Origin: Streptomyces mirabilis
Lineage (GTDB): Bacteria; Actinomycetota; Actinomycetes; Streptomycetales; Streptomycetaceae
Length of the DNA stretch: 64,000 nt
Assembly (NCBI RefSeq): GCF_039503195.1
Contig: NZ_JBCJKP010000001.1
Span: 2,418,001 to 2,482,000 of the forward strand
Reading direction: 5' to 3'
The notes under the pieces are model-generated. The model was not told the DNA's origin. It did not search any database and saw only the letters and a program-made list of their open reading frames with translations. The position numbers and the translations under genes were made by a program. Of this stretch, positions 1 through 10,028 are shown in pieces (within the stretch, counting starts at the first letter, position 1; every line of letters starts with the position of its first letter).

Positions 1-603
1 GCCGGTGGCGTCGGGATAACTGCCGCGCAGCAGGGGCGCGGTCTCCGCGTTGAGGAAACCGACGATCCGGCTGCGGGTCGCCACCCCGCCCGCCTTGCGG
101 TACATCTGCTCGTAGTGGGCGCGGGCCGCGCGCAGCATCTCGATGTCGGCCATGCTCACGTGGTGGCGGCCGCCGCGCGAGACGTCCACGTCCTCGGGCG
201 GGTTCTCCCACTCCCACACCGGCATCACGGCGGGCGTTCCGGTGACGGCCGGGGCGCCGAGGAGGTGCGGGCGCTGCTGTTCGTCGGAGCGCCACAGGGC
301 GGTGGCGCGCTCCACGAAACCGGAGAGCGAGGTGCCGTGCGGGGCGGACGGCTCGCCGGGCACGCCGAGGCCGATGTCGTCCAGGGTGACGGGCCGGTGC
401 AGGCGCCCCGCGAGCACTTCGCAGATCAGGTCGGGCACCTGACCGCGCGGGCGTTGACCCTTCAACCACCGTGCCACGGCCGTGTGTTCGTATCTGAGCG
501 CGAGGCCGCGTGCCCTCCCCGCCTGGTTGACATGCGCGGCGAGTCCGGAGTGCGAGATGCCGGCCTCGTCGAGTATCGCGTCGAGCAGAGTGTTGGGCTG
601 CAT
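1..603 (-). CDS. HTH transcriptional regulator, N-terminal part (runs off window)
   Basis: An open frame of 201 codons begins at an ATG (complement of 601-603) and leaves the window at its left edge, so only the N-terminal part is present. The protein begins MQPNTLLDAILDEAG. Residues about 1-65 look like a helix-turn-helix module containing the segment YEHTAVARWLKGQRPRG, seen in large streptomycete regulators with an N-terminal XRE-like HTH and a helical C-terminal region. After it comes a Pro/Trp-rich stretch (VWEWENPPEDVDVSRGG) and a helical segment with ARAHYEQMYRKAGG. I infer a DNA-binding developmental or metabolic regulator of the NsdA-like type. The family is recognised from general form only and the target is unknown. 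Confidence 0.6.
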   Translation of the reverse strand, partial: MQPNTLLDAILDEAGISHSGLAAHVNQAGRARGLALRYEHTAVARWLKGQRPRGQVPDLICEVLAGRLHRPVTLDDIGLGVPGEPSAPHGTSLSGFVERATALWRSDEQQRPHLLGAPAVTGTPAVMPVWEWENPPEDVDVSRGGRHHVSMADIEMLRAARAHYEQMYRKAGGVATRSRIVGFLNAETAPLLRGSYPDATG

Positions 604-851
604 TCGGGCCCCCGGGTGGCTCGGTGGCGACAGTGCGGTCAGAGTAATCCGTCCTCTGTGCTTGTGGGTCCCCCTTCACACGGGGTGTGAACCGAGTGCT
701 CGTATCCGTACCGTGTGCACGCTGTCGCGCAGAGTTCCTTGCCGGTTGACTGAAATGCCTCGCAAGAGGCCGGCCGGGCCGCCGGCTCCCCCTCGTACAG
801 TGCGGCGGCTCGGCTCCGCCGGTTGAGCGGGGTCACTGCGGGAGCCGGCGT

Positions 852-2096
852 TCATCCCATGTGCCGGGCAACGGTGCAGCTCTGCTGTGTCGGGACTCGG
901 CTGCGGTCGTTGCGGAGGATCAGTACGGCCACGTCGTCCGCCGGTCTGCCACCGGTGTGGCGCAACAGACGGGTGAAGACCGCCCTGAGAACGGTCTGCG
1001 GGGAGACGGGCTGGGTACGGACGGCCTCGGCGAGCGTGGCGGGCAGGGGGAAGAAGCGGCCCTGGGGGTCGCGGGCGTCCTCCACTCCGTCGGTGTGCAG
1101 GAACAGGGACTCGCCGGGGAGGAGTCGGCCGCACCGGGTGGCCGCCAGTTCGGCGGGGAGCGGGAACGGGCCGAGCGGGGGCAGCGGTTCGGCTCCCGTG
1201 AGTGGCTCCACCCGACCGGTGCCGAGTCGGTACGGCGCCGGGTGACCGCAGTTGAGGGCGTACACCTCGCCGTCACGGCGGATCTCCAGGAGCAGTACGG
1301 TGACGAACTCCTCGGCGACCGGGCTGTCGGGGTCCGGGCCCGCCGAGGGGTGTTCGGCGCGCGCCCGCTCGCGCAGGTACCGGGCCAGGGCGCGTTCCAG
1401 CCGCCGGAGCACACAGGCGAGTTCGGGTTCGTCGTGCACGGCCTCGCGGAAGCTGCCGAGGACGGCGGCGGCGGTTCCGATGGCGCCGAGGCCGTGTCCA
1501 CGCACGTCGCCCATGACGACCCGTACACCGTGCTCGGTGGCGATCACCTCGTACAGGTCGCCGCCGATGTTCGCGCCGTGGTCGGCGGAGAGCTGGGCCG
1601 CGGCGACGTTGAGGCCGTCGATGCGTGGAGGCAGCGGTCTCAGCAGCACGCTCTGGGCGGCGCCCGCGACCTTGCGGATCTGCCTCAGCTCCCGCAGCAG
1701 CGCCCGTCTGACGTGGAGGATCAGCCCGGTGCCGACGGCGAAGAAGACGGCGCTGGTGACGATCCGCGCCTCGAGGCCGTCCCGCTGGGCGAGTGGACAG
1801 GTCATTCTGTACGTGATGGCGATCGCGCCCCAGGCGGTGGGCAGCCCCAGGCTCAATACCCGCCGCAGGGTCCGGCGCTCGGCCCGGCGCACCGTCCGGT
1901 CGAGGCCGTCCGGCGGACCGCCACCGTGGACCGTCCGGGCCGGTCGCACGCGCGGTCTGCCCCGGCTCACCGCCCGGACGAGCCCGGCCCGCAGACCACT
2001 CCCCCGGTGTCGCGCCCGGAGGCCCGCCCGGGCCCGCCCCCGCGAATTCGTCCGGGACGTCGCCCTGCGGGGAGCCCCAGCCTTGATACGGATCAT
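852..2096 (-). CDS. PP2C/SpoIIE-type serine phosphatase, membrane-associated
   Basis: A protein of up to 414 aa. The C-terminal 240 residues form a SpoIIE/RsbU-type PP2C phosphatase domain. Metal-binding landmarks are GGDLYEV, GDVRGHGLGA, NCGHPAPY and the final DDVAVLIL. Before it lies a hydrophobic region (LPTAWGAIAITY, then SAVFFAVGTGLILHV), suggesting two membrane helices and a linker resembling the PLPPRIDGLNVAA segment seen in streptomycete homologues. The family dephosphorylates anti-anti-sigma factors in partner-switching systems. No anti-sigma or anti-anti-sigma partner is adjacent. The first 60 residues are Arg-rich and unlike the family, so the true start may be a GTG at 1970 or 1949; no clear ribosome binding site decides it. 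Confidence 0.8.
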   Translation of the reverse strand: MIRIKAGAPRRATSRTNSRGRARAGLRARHRGSGLRAGLVRAVSRGRPRVRPARTVHGGGPPDGLDRTVRRAERRTLRRVLSLGLPTAWGAIAITYRMTCPLAQRDGLEARIVTSAVFFAVGTGLILHVRRALLRELRQIRKVAGAAQSVLLRPLPPRIDGLNVAAAQLSADHGANIGGDLYEVIATEHGVRVVMGDVRGHGLGAIGTAAAVLGSFREAVHDEPELACVLRRLERALARYLRERARAEHPSAGPDPDSPVAEEFVTVLLLEIRRDGEVYALNCGHPAPYRLGTGRVEPLTGAEPLPPLGPFPLPAELAATRCGRLLPGESLFLHTDGVEDARDPQGRFFPLPATLAEAVRTQPVSPQTVLRAVFTRLLRHTGGRPADDVAVLILRNDRSRVPTQQSCTVARHMG

Positions 2097-2276
2097 GCCG
2101 ATTGGCCCCCCAATAGGCCCTGACAGCGCAGACGACCTTCAACAGGCCGGTCCGATTCTGTCGACCGCATGCCCCGATCGGGCCAGATCGCCCCGACGTG
2201 CCACCCGAATGAGTGACACAGCTTCGGACGCCTGCATTTATGCAGGTCGGCCGGGGAAAGCGCCCAGAAAGGGGCG

Positions 2277-2337
2277 CGGGGAACTGCGCGCCCAGCCACG
2301 CATCACACGCAGCCGGAAGACGACCCGCAGTTCCCCG
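2277..2337 (-). terminator. 12-bp inverted repeat downstream of pheT
   Basis: CGGGGAACTGCG at 2277-2288 is matched by its exact complement CGCAGTTCCCCG at 2326-2337, giving a 12-bp stem with a 37-nt loop. It lies 16 bp beyond the pheT stop codon and has no T-run, as usual for Streptomyces. I infer the end of the pheST transcript. The left arm belongs to a dispersed intergenic repeat that recurs near 26.95, 27.04 and 50.25 kb. Confidence 0.5.
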
Positions 2338-2352
2338 CTACGCCCAGCGGAG

Positions 2353-4857
2353 CTAGCCCCGTAGCACCGCCCCGGTCCGCTCACCCGCGAGCGCCACCGC
2401 GACGTCACGCGCCGCGGAGGCCTCGTCGACGGTCAGCGTGCGGTCGTCGGCGCGGAACCGCAGCGCGTAGGCCAGGGACTTCTTGCCCTCGCCGAGCTGC
2501 TCACTGTTCTCGTAGACGTCGAACAGGCGGATGGACTCCAGGAGTTCACCCGCGCCCTCGCGCAGCGCCGCCTCGACGTCCACGTGCGGGACGGTCTTGT
2601 CGACGACCAGAGCCACGTCCTGGGTGGCGACGGGGAAGGTCGAGATCTTCGGGCCCTTGGGGAGGCCCGCGCTCGCCTGCTCCAGCGCGTCCAGGTCGAG
2701 CTCCATCGCGCAGGTGCGCGCGGGCAGACCGAGGGTCTTCAGGACACCGGGGTGCAGCTCACCGGCGTACCCGATGACCTTCTCCTGGCCGTCGACGACG
2801 ACGGCCAGTTCGGCGCAGCGACCCGGATGCCACGGCCCGTACTGCCCGGCACGGACGAGAAGTTCGGTCCCCGCCTCGCGGGCCAGCGAGCGCGCTGCCT
2901 CGATCGCGTCGGCCCAGTCGGCCGGGCGGCCCTTGCCCCACCAGCCGGCCTGCTCGCGGGCGCCCGCGAGGACGACGGCGGCGTGCCGGGGCTGGACGGG
3001 GAGCGCGGCCGTGAGGGACGCGATCTCCTCGTCGGTGGGACGGCGGTCGACGGGCAGGCGGCCCGCGACGCGCAGTTCGTCCTGCGGCTGGAAGACGAGA
3101 CCGGTCTCGAAGAGCGCCAGGTCGTGGCTGCCGCGGCCGTCGTTGCGGCGCAGGGCGTGCAGCAGGCCCGGCAGCAGCGTCGTACGGAGCGCGGGCTCCT
3201 CGTCGGAGAGCGGATTGACCAGCTTGACGACCTTGCGCTTCGGGTCGTCGGCGGCCAGGCCGAGCTGGTCGAAGACGTGCTCGCCGATGAACGGGTAGTT
3301 CAGCGCCTCGACGTATCCGGCGCCGGCCAGGGTGCGGCCGATCCGGCGGTGCAGCCGCTGCCTGCCGGTCAGGCCCAGGCCCGCGGGGGGCTTCGGCAGG
3401 GTCGAGGGCAGGTTCTCGTAGCCCTCGAGCCGGATGACCTCTTCGGCCAGGTCGTTCGGGTCCGTCAGGTCGGGCCGCCAGGACGGCACGGTGACGATCA
3501 GCTCGTCCTGCCCGTAGACGTCGCAGCCGACCTGCTGGAGGCGGCGGACGACGGTCTCGCGGCCGTAGTCGACACCGGCCACCTTGTCCGGGTGGTTCGC
3601 CGGGATGGTGATGCTGTGCGGCGCGGAGGGCGCGATGACCTCGGTGACCCCGGCGTCGGCGGTGCCGCCGGCGAGGAGGACGAGGAGGTCGACCGTGCGC
3701 TGGGCGGCGGCGGAGGCGGCCTGCGGGTCGACGCCGCGCTCGAAGCGCTTGGACGCCTCGGAGGCCAGCTTGTGACGGCGGGCCGTGCGCGCGATGGAGA
3801 GCGCGTCGAAGTGCGCGGCCTCGATGACGACCTCGGTGGTGGTGCCCTCGGTGTCGTCGATCTCCGTGTTCGCCCCACCCATGACGCCCGCGAGGCCGAT
3901 GGGGCCGCGGTCGTCGGTGATGACCAGGTCCTCGGCGTCCAGCGTGCGCGTGACGCCGTCGAGGGTGGTGAGCTTCTCGCCCTGCTCGGCCCGGCGCACA
4001 CCGATCGCGCCCTGGACGCGGGTGCGGTCGTAGGCGTGCAGGGGCTGGCCGAGCTCCAGCATCACGTAGTTGGTGATGTCGACGGCGAGCGAGATCGGGC
4101 GCATGCCCGCCTTCTGGAGGCGGCGGCGCAGCCAGATCGGCGAGAGGGTCTCGGGGTCGAGGCCCGTCACCGTCCGCGCGGTGAAGCGGTCGCAGCCCAT
4201 CGGGTCGGACACCCGCACCGGGTAGCCGAACGCGTTCGGGGCCGGTACGTCGAGCAGCGCGGGGTCGAGCAGCGGCAGGCCGTAGGCGATGGCGGCCTCG
4301 CGGGCCACACCGCGCATCGACAGGGCGTAGCCGCGGTCGGGCGTGACGGCGATGTCGAGGACCTCGTCGACGAGCTGGAGCAGCTCGATCGCGTCGGTGG
4401 CGACCTCGACCTCCGGCGGCAGGACGATGATGCCGCCGCTGCCGTCGTCGCCCATGCCCAGCTCGTCACCGGAGCAGATCATGCCGTGCGAGGTCTTGCC
4501 GTACGTCTTGCGCGCGGCGATCGCGAAGTTGCCGGGCAGCACGGCGCCGGGCAGGACCACGACGACCTTGTCACCGACGGCGAAGTTGCGAGCGCCGCAG
4601 ACGATCTCCTGGAGCTCACCCGTGCCGTTGGCGGTGCCGACGTCCACGAGGCAGAAGCGGATGGGCTTCTTGAAGCCCTCCAGCTCCTCGATGGACCGCA
4701 CCTGGCCGACGACCAGGGGACCCTTGAGGTCGGCGCCGAGCTGCTCGACGGTCTCGACCTCGAGGCCTGCCGAAATGAGCTTGGCCTGGACGTCGCGGCC
4801 GGTCTCCGTCGCCGGCAGGTCGACGTACTCCCGCAGCCAAGAAAGCGGGACCCGCAT
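2353..4857 (-). CDS. pheT: Phenylalanine--tRNA ligase beta subunit
   Basis: An 834-aa protein of standard length for bacterial PheT. It is the beta chain of the (alpha-beta)2 phenylalanyl-tRNA synthetase, cytoplasmic, and carries editing and tRNA-binding functions. In order: N-terminal [15 protein letters not shown]; the EMAP/OB tRNA-binding domain (about 45-155, [12 protein letters not shown]); the B3/B4 editing domain (about 215-390, including TRTYPLR-like sequence and [10 protein letters not shown]); the B5 domain (about 400-480); the catalytic-like core; and the C-terminal ferredoxin-fold anticodon-binding domain (about 740-834, ending [14 protein letters not shown]). Its ATG overlaps the TGA of pheS by one base, so the two subunits are translationally coupled. 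Confidence 0.97.
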   Translation of the reverse strand: MRVPLSWLREYVDLPATETGRDVQAKLISAGLEVETVEQLGADLKGPLVVGQVRSIEELEGFKKPIRFCLVDVGTANGTGELQEIVCGARNFAVGDKVVVVLPGAVLPGNFAIAARKTYGKTSHGMICSGDELGMGDDGSGGIIVLPPEVEVATDAIELLQLVDEVLDIAVTPDRGYALSMRGVAREAAIAYGLPLLDPALLDVPAPNAFGYPVRVSDPMGCDRFTARTVTGLDPETLSPIWLRRRLQKAGMRPISLAVDITNYVMLELGQPLHAYDRTRVQGAIGVRRAEQGEKLTTLDGVTRTLDAEDLVITDDRGPIGLAGVMGGANTEIDDTEGTTTEVVIEAAHFDALSIARTARRHKLASEASKRFERGVDPQAASAAAQRTVDLLVLLAGGTADAGVTEVIAPSAPHSITIPANHPDKVAGVDYGRETVVRRLQQVGCDVYGQDELIVTVPSWRPDLTDPNDLAEEVIRLEGYENLPSTLPKPPAGLGLTGRQRLHRRIGRTLAGAGYVEALNYPFIGEHVFDQLGLAADDPKRKVVKLVNPLSDEEPALRTTLLPGLLHALRRNDGRGSHDLALFETGLVFQPQDELRVAGRLPVDRRPTDEEIASLTAALPVQPRHAAVVLAGAREQAGWWGKGRPADWADAIEAARSLAREAGTELLVRAGQYGPWHPGRCAELAVVVDGQEKVIGYAGELHPGVLKTLGLPARTCAMELDLDALEQASAGLPKGPKISTFPVATQDVALVVDKTVPHVDVEAALREGAGELLESIRLFDVYENSEQLGEGKKSLAYALRFRADDRTLTVDEASAARDVAVALAGERTGAVLRG

Positions 4858-5981
4858 CAGATCTCCATCCCGAACGGCCGGGTGAACCGGACGTCACCCT
4901 CGACCATGTCTCGCATGTCTTCGACGTTGTGGCGGAACATCAGCATCCGCTCGATGCCGAACCCGAAGGCGAATCCGCTGTACTTCTCCGGGTCGACGCC
5001 ACAGGCGACCAGCACCCGCGGGTTGACCATGCCGCAGCCGCCCAGCTCGATCCAGCCCTCGGAGGAGCAGGTCCGGCAGGGGCGGTCGGGGTTGCCGACG
5101 GACTCGCCCTTGCAGACGTAGCAGAGCATGTCCATCTCGGCGGACGGCTCGGTGAAGGGGAAGTAGTTCGGGCGCAGCCGGGTCTTCATGTCGGCGCCGA
5201 AGAGCGACTGGACCATGTGGTCGAGGGTGCCCTTGAGGTCGGCCATGGTCAGGCCCTCGTCGACGGCGAGGAGCTCGATCTGGTGGAAGACCGGGGTGTG
5301 CGTGGCGTCCAGCTCGTCCGTGCGGAACACCCGGCCGGGGCAGACGACGTAGACCGGCGGCTCGCGGTCCAGCATGGCGCGGGCCTGCACGGGCGAGGTG
5401 TGGGTGCGCAGCACGACACCGGACTCGCCGTGGTCGCCCGTCGGGCCCTCGACGAAGAAGGTGTCCTGCATCTGCCGGGCCGGGTGGTCGGGCGTGAAGT
5501 TCAGGGCGTCGAAGTTGAACCACTCCGCCTCGACCTCGGGGCCCTCGGCGATCTCGTATCCCATGGACACGAAGACGTCGGCGACGCGCTCCATCATGGT
5601 GGTCAGCGGGTGGCGGGCGCCCGCCGGTACGCGGTCGTACGGCAGCGTGACGTCCACCGCCTCCTCGACCAGCACCCGGGCGTCGCGCTCGGCCTCCAGC
5701 TCACCCTGGCGGGCGCCGAGGGCCTTGTTCACCGCGCCCCGGGCCTGGCCGACCAGCTTGCCCGCGGCGGCCTTGGCGTGCGGGGGCAGGGCGCCGATCT
5801 CGCGGTTGGCGAGGGCCAGCGGCGAGGTGCCGCCGGTGTGGGCGACCTTGGCCTCCTGGAGCGCGTCGAGGTCGCCGGCGGCGGCGAAGGCGGCGAGCGC
5901 CTCGTCCCGCATGCGCTCGATCTCTTCCGGTTTCAAGGCCTCGACCTCTACAGGGTCGTACGACTTATTCGGTGCCGACAT
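4857..5981 (-). CDS. pheS: Phenylalanine--tRNA ligase alpha subunit
   Basis: A 374-aa catalytic subunit of phenylalanyl-tRNA synthetase. The N-terminal 100 residues form the tRNA-contacting coiled coil. The class II core has motif 2-like [10 protein letters not shown] and motif 3 [16 protein letters not shown] near the C terminus. The Zn-like CYVCKGES...CRTCSSEGW insertion occurs in many high-GC Gram-positive enzymes. I chose the start at [16 protein letters not shown] because GGAAGAG lies just upstream and the family begins here; the frame is open for 30 more codons upstream but these overlap a hairpin. It is followed by pheT with a 1-base stop/start overlap. Confidence 0.97.
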   Translation of the reverse strand: MSAPNKSYDPVEVEALKPEEIERMRDEALAAFAAAGDLDALQEAKVAHTGGTSPLALANREIGALPPHAKAAAGKLVGQARGAVNKALGARQGELEAERDARVLVEEAVDVTLPYDRVPAGARHPLTTMMERVADVFVSMGYEIAEGPEVEAEWFNFDALNFTPDHPARQMQDTFFVEGPTGDHGESGVVLRTHTSPVQARAMLDREPPVYVVCPGRVFRTDELDATHTPVFHQIELLAVDEGLTMADLKGTLDHMVQSLFGADMKTRLRPNYFPFTEPSAEMDMLCYVCKGESVGNPDRPCRTCSSEGWIELGGCGMVNPRVLVACGVDPEKYSGFAFGFGIERMLMFRHNVEDMRDMVEGDVRFTRPFGMEI

Positions 5982-6013
5982 CTCTTCCCGTGCTTCCGGT
6001 TGGCTGGCGGATG

Positions 6014-6058
6014 GTCCCCGTCCCGACTCGGGGGACGCATCGTCCCTGAAACGGGGAC
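6014..6058 (-). promoter_or_regulatory. Hairpin in the pheS leader
   Basis: GTCCCCGT (6014-6021) and ACGGGGAC (6051-6058) form a perfect 8-bp stem, enclosing a second small stem GGGAC/GTCCC. The element ends 33 bp before the pheS start codon on the transcribed strand. It could be a 5' UTR structure or attenuator. No T-box features (specifier loop, TGGNACCGCG bulge) and no Phe-rich leader peptide are visible, so the mechanism is open. Confidence 0.35.
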
Positions 6059-6161
6059 GCAAAGGTGCCAAAGGCCGAGTCTAACGGGGTGGGAGCCGAC
6101 CTCGGACGCGCAGTCCGAGGGGTGGCTCCGGTACGACTGCGCCCGTGGGGCCTCTTCGGCG

Positions 6162-7381
6162 TTACAGCAGGTACGCCGGGGTGCCCACGGGCAACGTAAA
6201 TCGGAACTCGGCACCGCCGCCGGGGGCTCGGCCGACCGTGATGGTGCCGCCGTGGGCCTCGACGATGCCCTTGACGATGTACAGCCCGAGGCCCGTGCCG
6301 CCGCGCTTGCTGCCCCGCCAGAAGCGGGTGAAGACGCGGTTCATGGACTCCTCCGGGATGCCGGTGCCCTCGTCGCTCACGGTGACCGACGTGGCCGCGT
6401 TCTCGCCGTCCTCGCGCTCACGCGGGGACGCCGAGGGCGTGACGTCAATAGTGACGGTTCCCTCGCCGTGCCGCACCGCGTTTTCGAGCAGGTTGCTCAG
6501 GACCTGGTCGATCTTGTCCGGGTCGGCCCACAGCGGCGGCAGGGGCTGTTCGATGCGGAGCAGGAAGCGGTCGGCGGGCTGGCCCGAGGTGACGTACGCC
6601 TGGATGTGGCGGCCGACGGCGGCGCCGATGTCGACGGGCTGGCGGCGCACTTCCAGTCGGCCGGAGTCGATGCGGGAGATGTCGAGCAGTTCGGCGATGA
6701 GCCGGGTGACGCGGTCGGCGTCGGCGTCGACGGTCTCCAGCATGAGTTTCTTCTGGTCGTCGGTGAAGCGTTCCCACTTGGCGAGCAGGGTGGCGGTGAA
6801 GCCCTTGACCGAGGTGAGCGGGGAGCGCAGCTCGTGGGCGACCGTGGCGATCAGCTCGGCGTGACTGCGCTCGGTGCGGCGGCGGGCCTCGGTGTCGCGC
6901 AGCGAGACGACGACGCGGCGGACGGGCCCGGTGGGCGCGGTGCGTACGTAGCGCGCGGCGACGAGCACCTCACGTCCCCCGGGAGCAGCAGATTCCGCTC
7001 GGGCTGTCCGACGCGGATCGCGAGGCCGCCGTACGGGTCGGTCAGCTGCCACCAGCGACGGCCTTCGAGGTCCTCCAGGGGAAGGGCCGACTCCAGGTGG
7101 CGTCCGAGGGCCGCGGCGGCGGGGACGGCGGTGATGCGGGCGGCGGCGGCGTTGAAGCGGATGACCCGGCCGTTCTCGTCGGCGATGACGAGTCCGTCGG
7201 GCAGGTCGTCGGGGTCGATACCGAGTTCGCCCCCCGGTTGCGACCCGGGACCGGCACCGTGATCGGTGTCGTGATCGGCATCGAGCCGATCGTCGTGCTG
7301 ACCGGCGCGCGGGGGCGCGGGTGTGTCGCGCACGTCCCGCGCGCGCGGTGCGCTCTTCGCACCGCTCGTGCCGACACCCAT
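6162..7381 (-). pseudogene. PAS-domain sensor histidine kinase, split by a one-base frameshift
   Basis: The N-terminal PAS part (from MGVGTSGAKSAPRARD at 7381; LPDGLVIADENGRVIRFNAA, LEGRRWWQLTDP) is in one frame. The kinase part (HisKA AELIATVAHELRSPLTSVKGF with the phospho-His; HATPase NLLENAVRHG, GTGIPEE and GTGLGLYIVKGIVEAHGG) is in another. The switch falls at the five-base run 6976-6980. Adding one G on the coding strand gives a smooth LLPGGREVLVAARYVR and a 406-aa kinase. No transmembrane segment is apparent, so it would be a cytoplasmic sensor. No response regulator is adjacent. Because two other genes here break in the same way, a homopolymer sequencing error is more likely than real loss of function. 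Confidence 0.8.
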
Positions 7382-7434
7382 CCCCGTACCCCACCTCTCG
7401 TCTGGCGCAGTGGGCCCCCGAGCCCGTCACCCTA

Positions 7435-8292
7435 CTAGCTGTCGGTGACGGAGCGGCACCCTCCGGAGGCGCGCTGTGCACGGGCGGACGCGTAGAGACA
7501 TACGGCGGCGGCCGTCGCGAGGTTCAGACTCTCGGCCTTTCCGTGGATCGGTACGCGCACGACGGCGTCCGCCAGCGCGCGCGTCTCCTCCGGGAGCCCC
7601 CAGGCCTCGTTGCCGAACACCCAGGCGGTGGGGCCGCCCATGGTCCCTTTGTCGAGCTCGTCGTCTAGGTCGTCCTCGCCCGCGCCGTCGGCGGCGAGGA
7701 TCCGTACGCCGGCGTCCTTGAGGCCCTGCACGGCTGCCTCCACGGGCACACCGACGGCCACCGGCAGATGAAAGAGGGAACCGACCGAGGCCCGTACGGC
7801 CTTGGGGTTGTAGAGATCGACGGACGCGTCGGTGAGTACGACGGCCTCGGCGCCGGCGGCGTCGGCGCACCGCAGCACCGTGCCGGCGTTCCCGGGGTCG
7901 CGGACGTGTGCGAGTACGGCGACGAGCTTGGGGCGGGCCGTGAGGATCTCCTCGAACGGGGTGTCGAGGAAGCGGCAGATCCCGACGAGCCCCTGGGGAG
8001 TGACGGTGGTCGAGATGTCGGCGATCACCTCCTCTTCGGCGAGGTGCACCCGGGCTCCGGCGGCCCGGGCGTCCCCGACGATGTCGGCGTAGCGCTCCGC
8101 GGCCTCGACGGTCGCGAACAGTTCGACGAGCGTGGCCGCCTCGTCGACGCGGTGCGCCGCCGCCTCGCGCACGGCCTGCGGTCCCTCGGCGAGGAACAAC
8201 CGCTCCTTGCCGCGGAAGTTCCGCCGGGCGAGCCGCCGCGCGGCGGCTACGCGCGGCGAGCGCGGGGAGATCAGCTCGGGGGCGGCGGGCAT
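7435..8292 (-). CDS. SpoU/TrmH-family RNA 2'-O-methyltransferase
   Basis: A 285-aa RNA methyltransferase of the SPOUT (TrmH) class, which transfers methyl groups from SAM to ribose 2'-OH in rRNA or tRNA. An N-terminal substrate-binding domain (RNFRGKERLFLAEGPQAV) is followed by the three SpoU motifs: RDPGNAGTVLRCADAAG, VFGNEAWGLPEE and AESLNLATAAAVCLY. The start at 8292 is supported by GAGGTGA seven bases upstream. The frame stays open far upstream through the 70-bp repeats, but this extension is low-complexity and lacks a ribosome binding site. It lies between rplT and the sensor kinase, as I recall for other streptomycetes. Confidence 0.9.
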   Translation of the reverse strand: MPAAPELISPRSPRVAAARRLARRNFRGKERLFLAEGPQAVREAAAHRVDEAATLVELFATVEAAERYADIVGDARAAGARVHLAEEEVIADISTTVTPQGLVGICRFLDTPFEEILTARPKLVAVLAHVRDPGNAGTVLRCADAAGAEAVVLTDASVDLYNPKAVRASVGSLFHLPVAVGVPVEAAVQGLKDAGVRILAADGAGEDDLDDELDKGTMGGPTAWVFGNEAWGLPEETRALADAVVRVPIHGKAESLNLATAAAVCLYASARAQRASGGCRSVTDS

Positions 8293-8385
8293 GAAGTCAC
8301 CTCGGGGGGGTTGCGGAGGGTTCGGCTTGGGAGGGGGCGGGGCAGGGTCCCCTCGGAGAAGACGACGAGGCTGGGTACCCCCGCC

Positions 8386-8925
8386 GGAGGCCGGAGGCCA
8401 TGTCCGCCGAGACGGAACCCCGCCGCCGGGCCCGGGGCCGACGGGTTGGGTGTCCCGTCGGAGGCCGGGCATCGGCCGAGCCGGAACCCCACCACCGGAC
8501 CCAGAACCAACCGGCCAGGTATCCCCACCGGAGGCCAGGCGACCAACCGGCTGGGTGTCCCCGCCGGAGGCCAGGCGTCCGCTGGGACGGAACCCCACCA
8601 CCAGACCCGGGCCAACCGGCTGGGCGACCTCGCCGGAGGCCAGGCATCGGCCAGGACGGAGTCCCGCCGCCAGCTCCGGGACCAATCGGCTGGGTCCCCC
8701 GCTGGAGGCCGCGTCGGCCGAGACGGAACCCCGCCGCCGGACCCGGGCCCGACCGGCTGGGTGTCCCCCCGCCGGAGGCCAGGCACCGGCCGGGACGGAA
8801 TCCCGCCGCCGGACCCGGAATCGACGACCGGCTGGGCGACCCCGGCCGGAGGCCAGGCACCGGCCGGCACGGATCCCGCCGCCGGGCCCGGGGCCGATCG
8901 GCTGGGTGTCGCCGGCTGGAGGGCT
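8386..8925 (+). repeat. Degenerate 70-bp tandem repeat (minisatellite)
   Basis: The motif GGAGGCC followed by a conserved 60-base body recurs at 8386, 8460, 8530, 8566, 8635, 8704, 8774, 8848 and (decayed) 8918. Spacing is 74, 70, 36, 69, 69, 70, 74 and 70 bp, so there are about seven full units and one half unit. Units end in a conserved CCGGCTGGGTGTCC-like sequence and contain a potential hairpin (for example CGGGACGGAATCCCG). The period is not a multiple of three, which argues against coding. It fills most of the 0.9-kb gap between the methyltransferase and rplT. From 8926 to 9136 I see no gene. Confidence 0.85.
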
Positions 8926-9136
8926 TCGGTGTTGCGGGTGGGCTTCGTGTGCCCGGTGGGGGCACACGGCCTGTCATGCGTGGCGTTCGGTGCCGATCCG
9001 GGCAGGGATTCCCGCGCCGCAGGCACTTCTCCCGCCCTCGCGGCACTCAGCCGCGAACGGCGGAACCCGGCGGTGCCGAACCGACATCGCCGACGCGCAG
9101 CGTGCCTGGACAGGCCGGCGGAGCCCAAACGCACCG

Positions 9137-9166
9137 GGACCCGCAAGCCGTGAGGCAAGCGGGTCC
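9137..9166 (-). terminator. Terminator hairpin after rplT
   Basis: GGACCCGC (9137-9144) pairs with GCGGGTCC (9159-9166). Inside, after symmetric AA mismatches, GCC and GGC close a GTGA loop. It begins 33 bp beyond the rplT stop codon and is the probable end of the infC-rpmI-rplT transcript. Confidence 0.65.
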
Positions 9167-9198
9167 ACAGCGACGTACGGCTCAGGCGAGCGCGAGCG

Positions 9199-9582
9199 TC
9201 ACGCGGCCTTCGGCGCGTTGACGTCCGACGGCAGCGCCTTCTGCGCGACCTCGACGAGCGCGGCGAACGCACCGGCGTCGTTCACGGCCAGCTCGGCCAG
9301 GATCTTGCGGTCGACCTCGATGTTCGCGGCCTTCAGACCCTGGATGAAGCGGTTGTACGTGATGCCGTTGGCGCGGGCAGCGGCGTTGATGCGCTGGATC
9401 CACAGCTGCCGGAAGTCGCCCTTGCGCTTCTTGCGGTCGTTGTAGTTGTAGACCAGCGAGTGGGTGACCTGCTCCTTGGCCTTGCGGTACAGGCGCGAAC
9501 GCTGACCGCGGTAGCCGGAGGCCGCCTCGAGGATCGCCCGGCGCTTCTTGTGGGCGTTGACTGCCCGCTTGACGCGTGCCAC
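9199..9582 (-). CDS. rplT: 50S ribosomal protein L20
   Basis: A 127-aa protein beginning [18 protein letters not shown], with the L20 signatures [17 protein letters not shown] and [16 protein letters not shown]. It binds 23S rRNA early in large-subunit assembly and often acts as an autoregulator of its operon. Third gene of infC-rpmI-rplT, 96 bp after rpmI. The upstream GGAG-type sequence in AAGGAGTT supports the start. Confidence 0.98.
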   Translation of the reverse strand: MARVKRAVNAHKKRRAILEAASGYRGQRSRLYRKAKEQVTHSLVYNYNDRKKRKGDFRQLWIQRINAAARANGITYNRFIQGLKAANIEVDRKILAELAVNDAGAFAALVEVAQKALPSDVNAPKAA

Positions 9583-9678
9583 TTTTTAACTCCTTGTAGC
9601 GGGGCCGTGGTTGTCGTCACACGGCCCGAAATCGATGGGGTCCCGGTCGGAGGTCAGGCGCGCGGTGCGCGCCCGACG

Positions 9679-9873
9679 TCACTTGCCGAGAAGCTTCTTG
9701 ATCTTCTTGGCGTCGCCCGGGGCCATCTCGGCGTTGCCGGTGAGGCGGCGCGTCAGGCGCGACGACTTGTGCTCGAGCAGGTGGCGCTTGCCGGCGCGCT
9801 CACGGAGCACCTTGCCGGAGCCGGTGACCTTGAAGCGCTTGCTGGCACCGCTGTGCGACTTGTTCTTCGGCAT
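9679..9873 (-). CDS. rpmI: 50S ribosomal protein L35
   Basis: A 64-aa basic protein, [18 protein letters not shown], with the conserved [16 protein letters not shown] core. Normal length for L35, a small component of the large ribosomal subunit. It lies 155 bp after infC and 96 bp before rplT, the conserved bacterial order. GAGGAGA immediately upstream is a strong ribosome binding site. Confidence 0.98.
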   Translation of the reverse strand: MPKNKSHSGASKRFKVTGSGKVLRERAGKRHLLEHKSSRLTRRLTGNAEMAPGDAKKIKKLLGK

Positions 9874-10028
9874 AGCGCCGTTCTCTCCTCGTCAGTGGCG
9901 TTCCGATGCCCGGTCGTTAAACCGGGCACGGTGGAACGTCATGTATGTATCGATTGACATCCCCGGACTCACGTCCCGTGGACTCCGTGGACTGCCGTCC
10001 CGGACTCCCCGGAGCCTTCACCCTGGGA

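Noticed and set aside
5982-6161. T-box riboswitch upstream of pheS
   Set aside because: No specifier loop or conserved antiterminator bulge; only a simple nested hairpin.
8386-8925. CRISPR array
   Set aside because: The 70-bp units are contiguous and degenerate with no unique spacers and no cas genes nearby.
7435-8967. Methyltransferase with a 225-residue N-terminal extension
   Set aside because: The extra sequence is a translation of the DNA repeats; a good ribosome binding site precedes the ATG at 8292.
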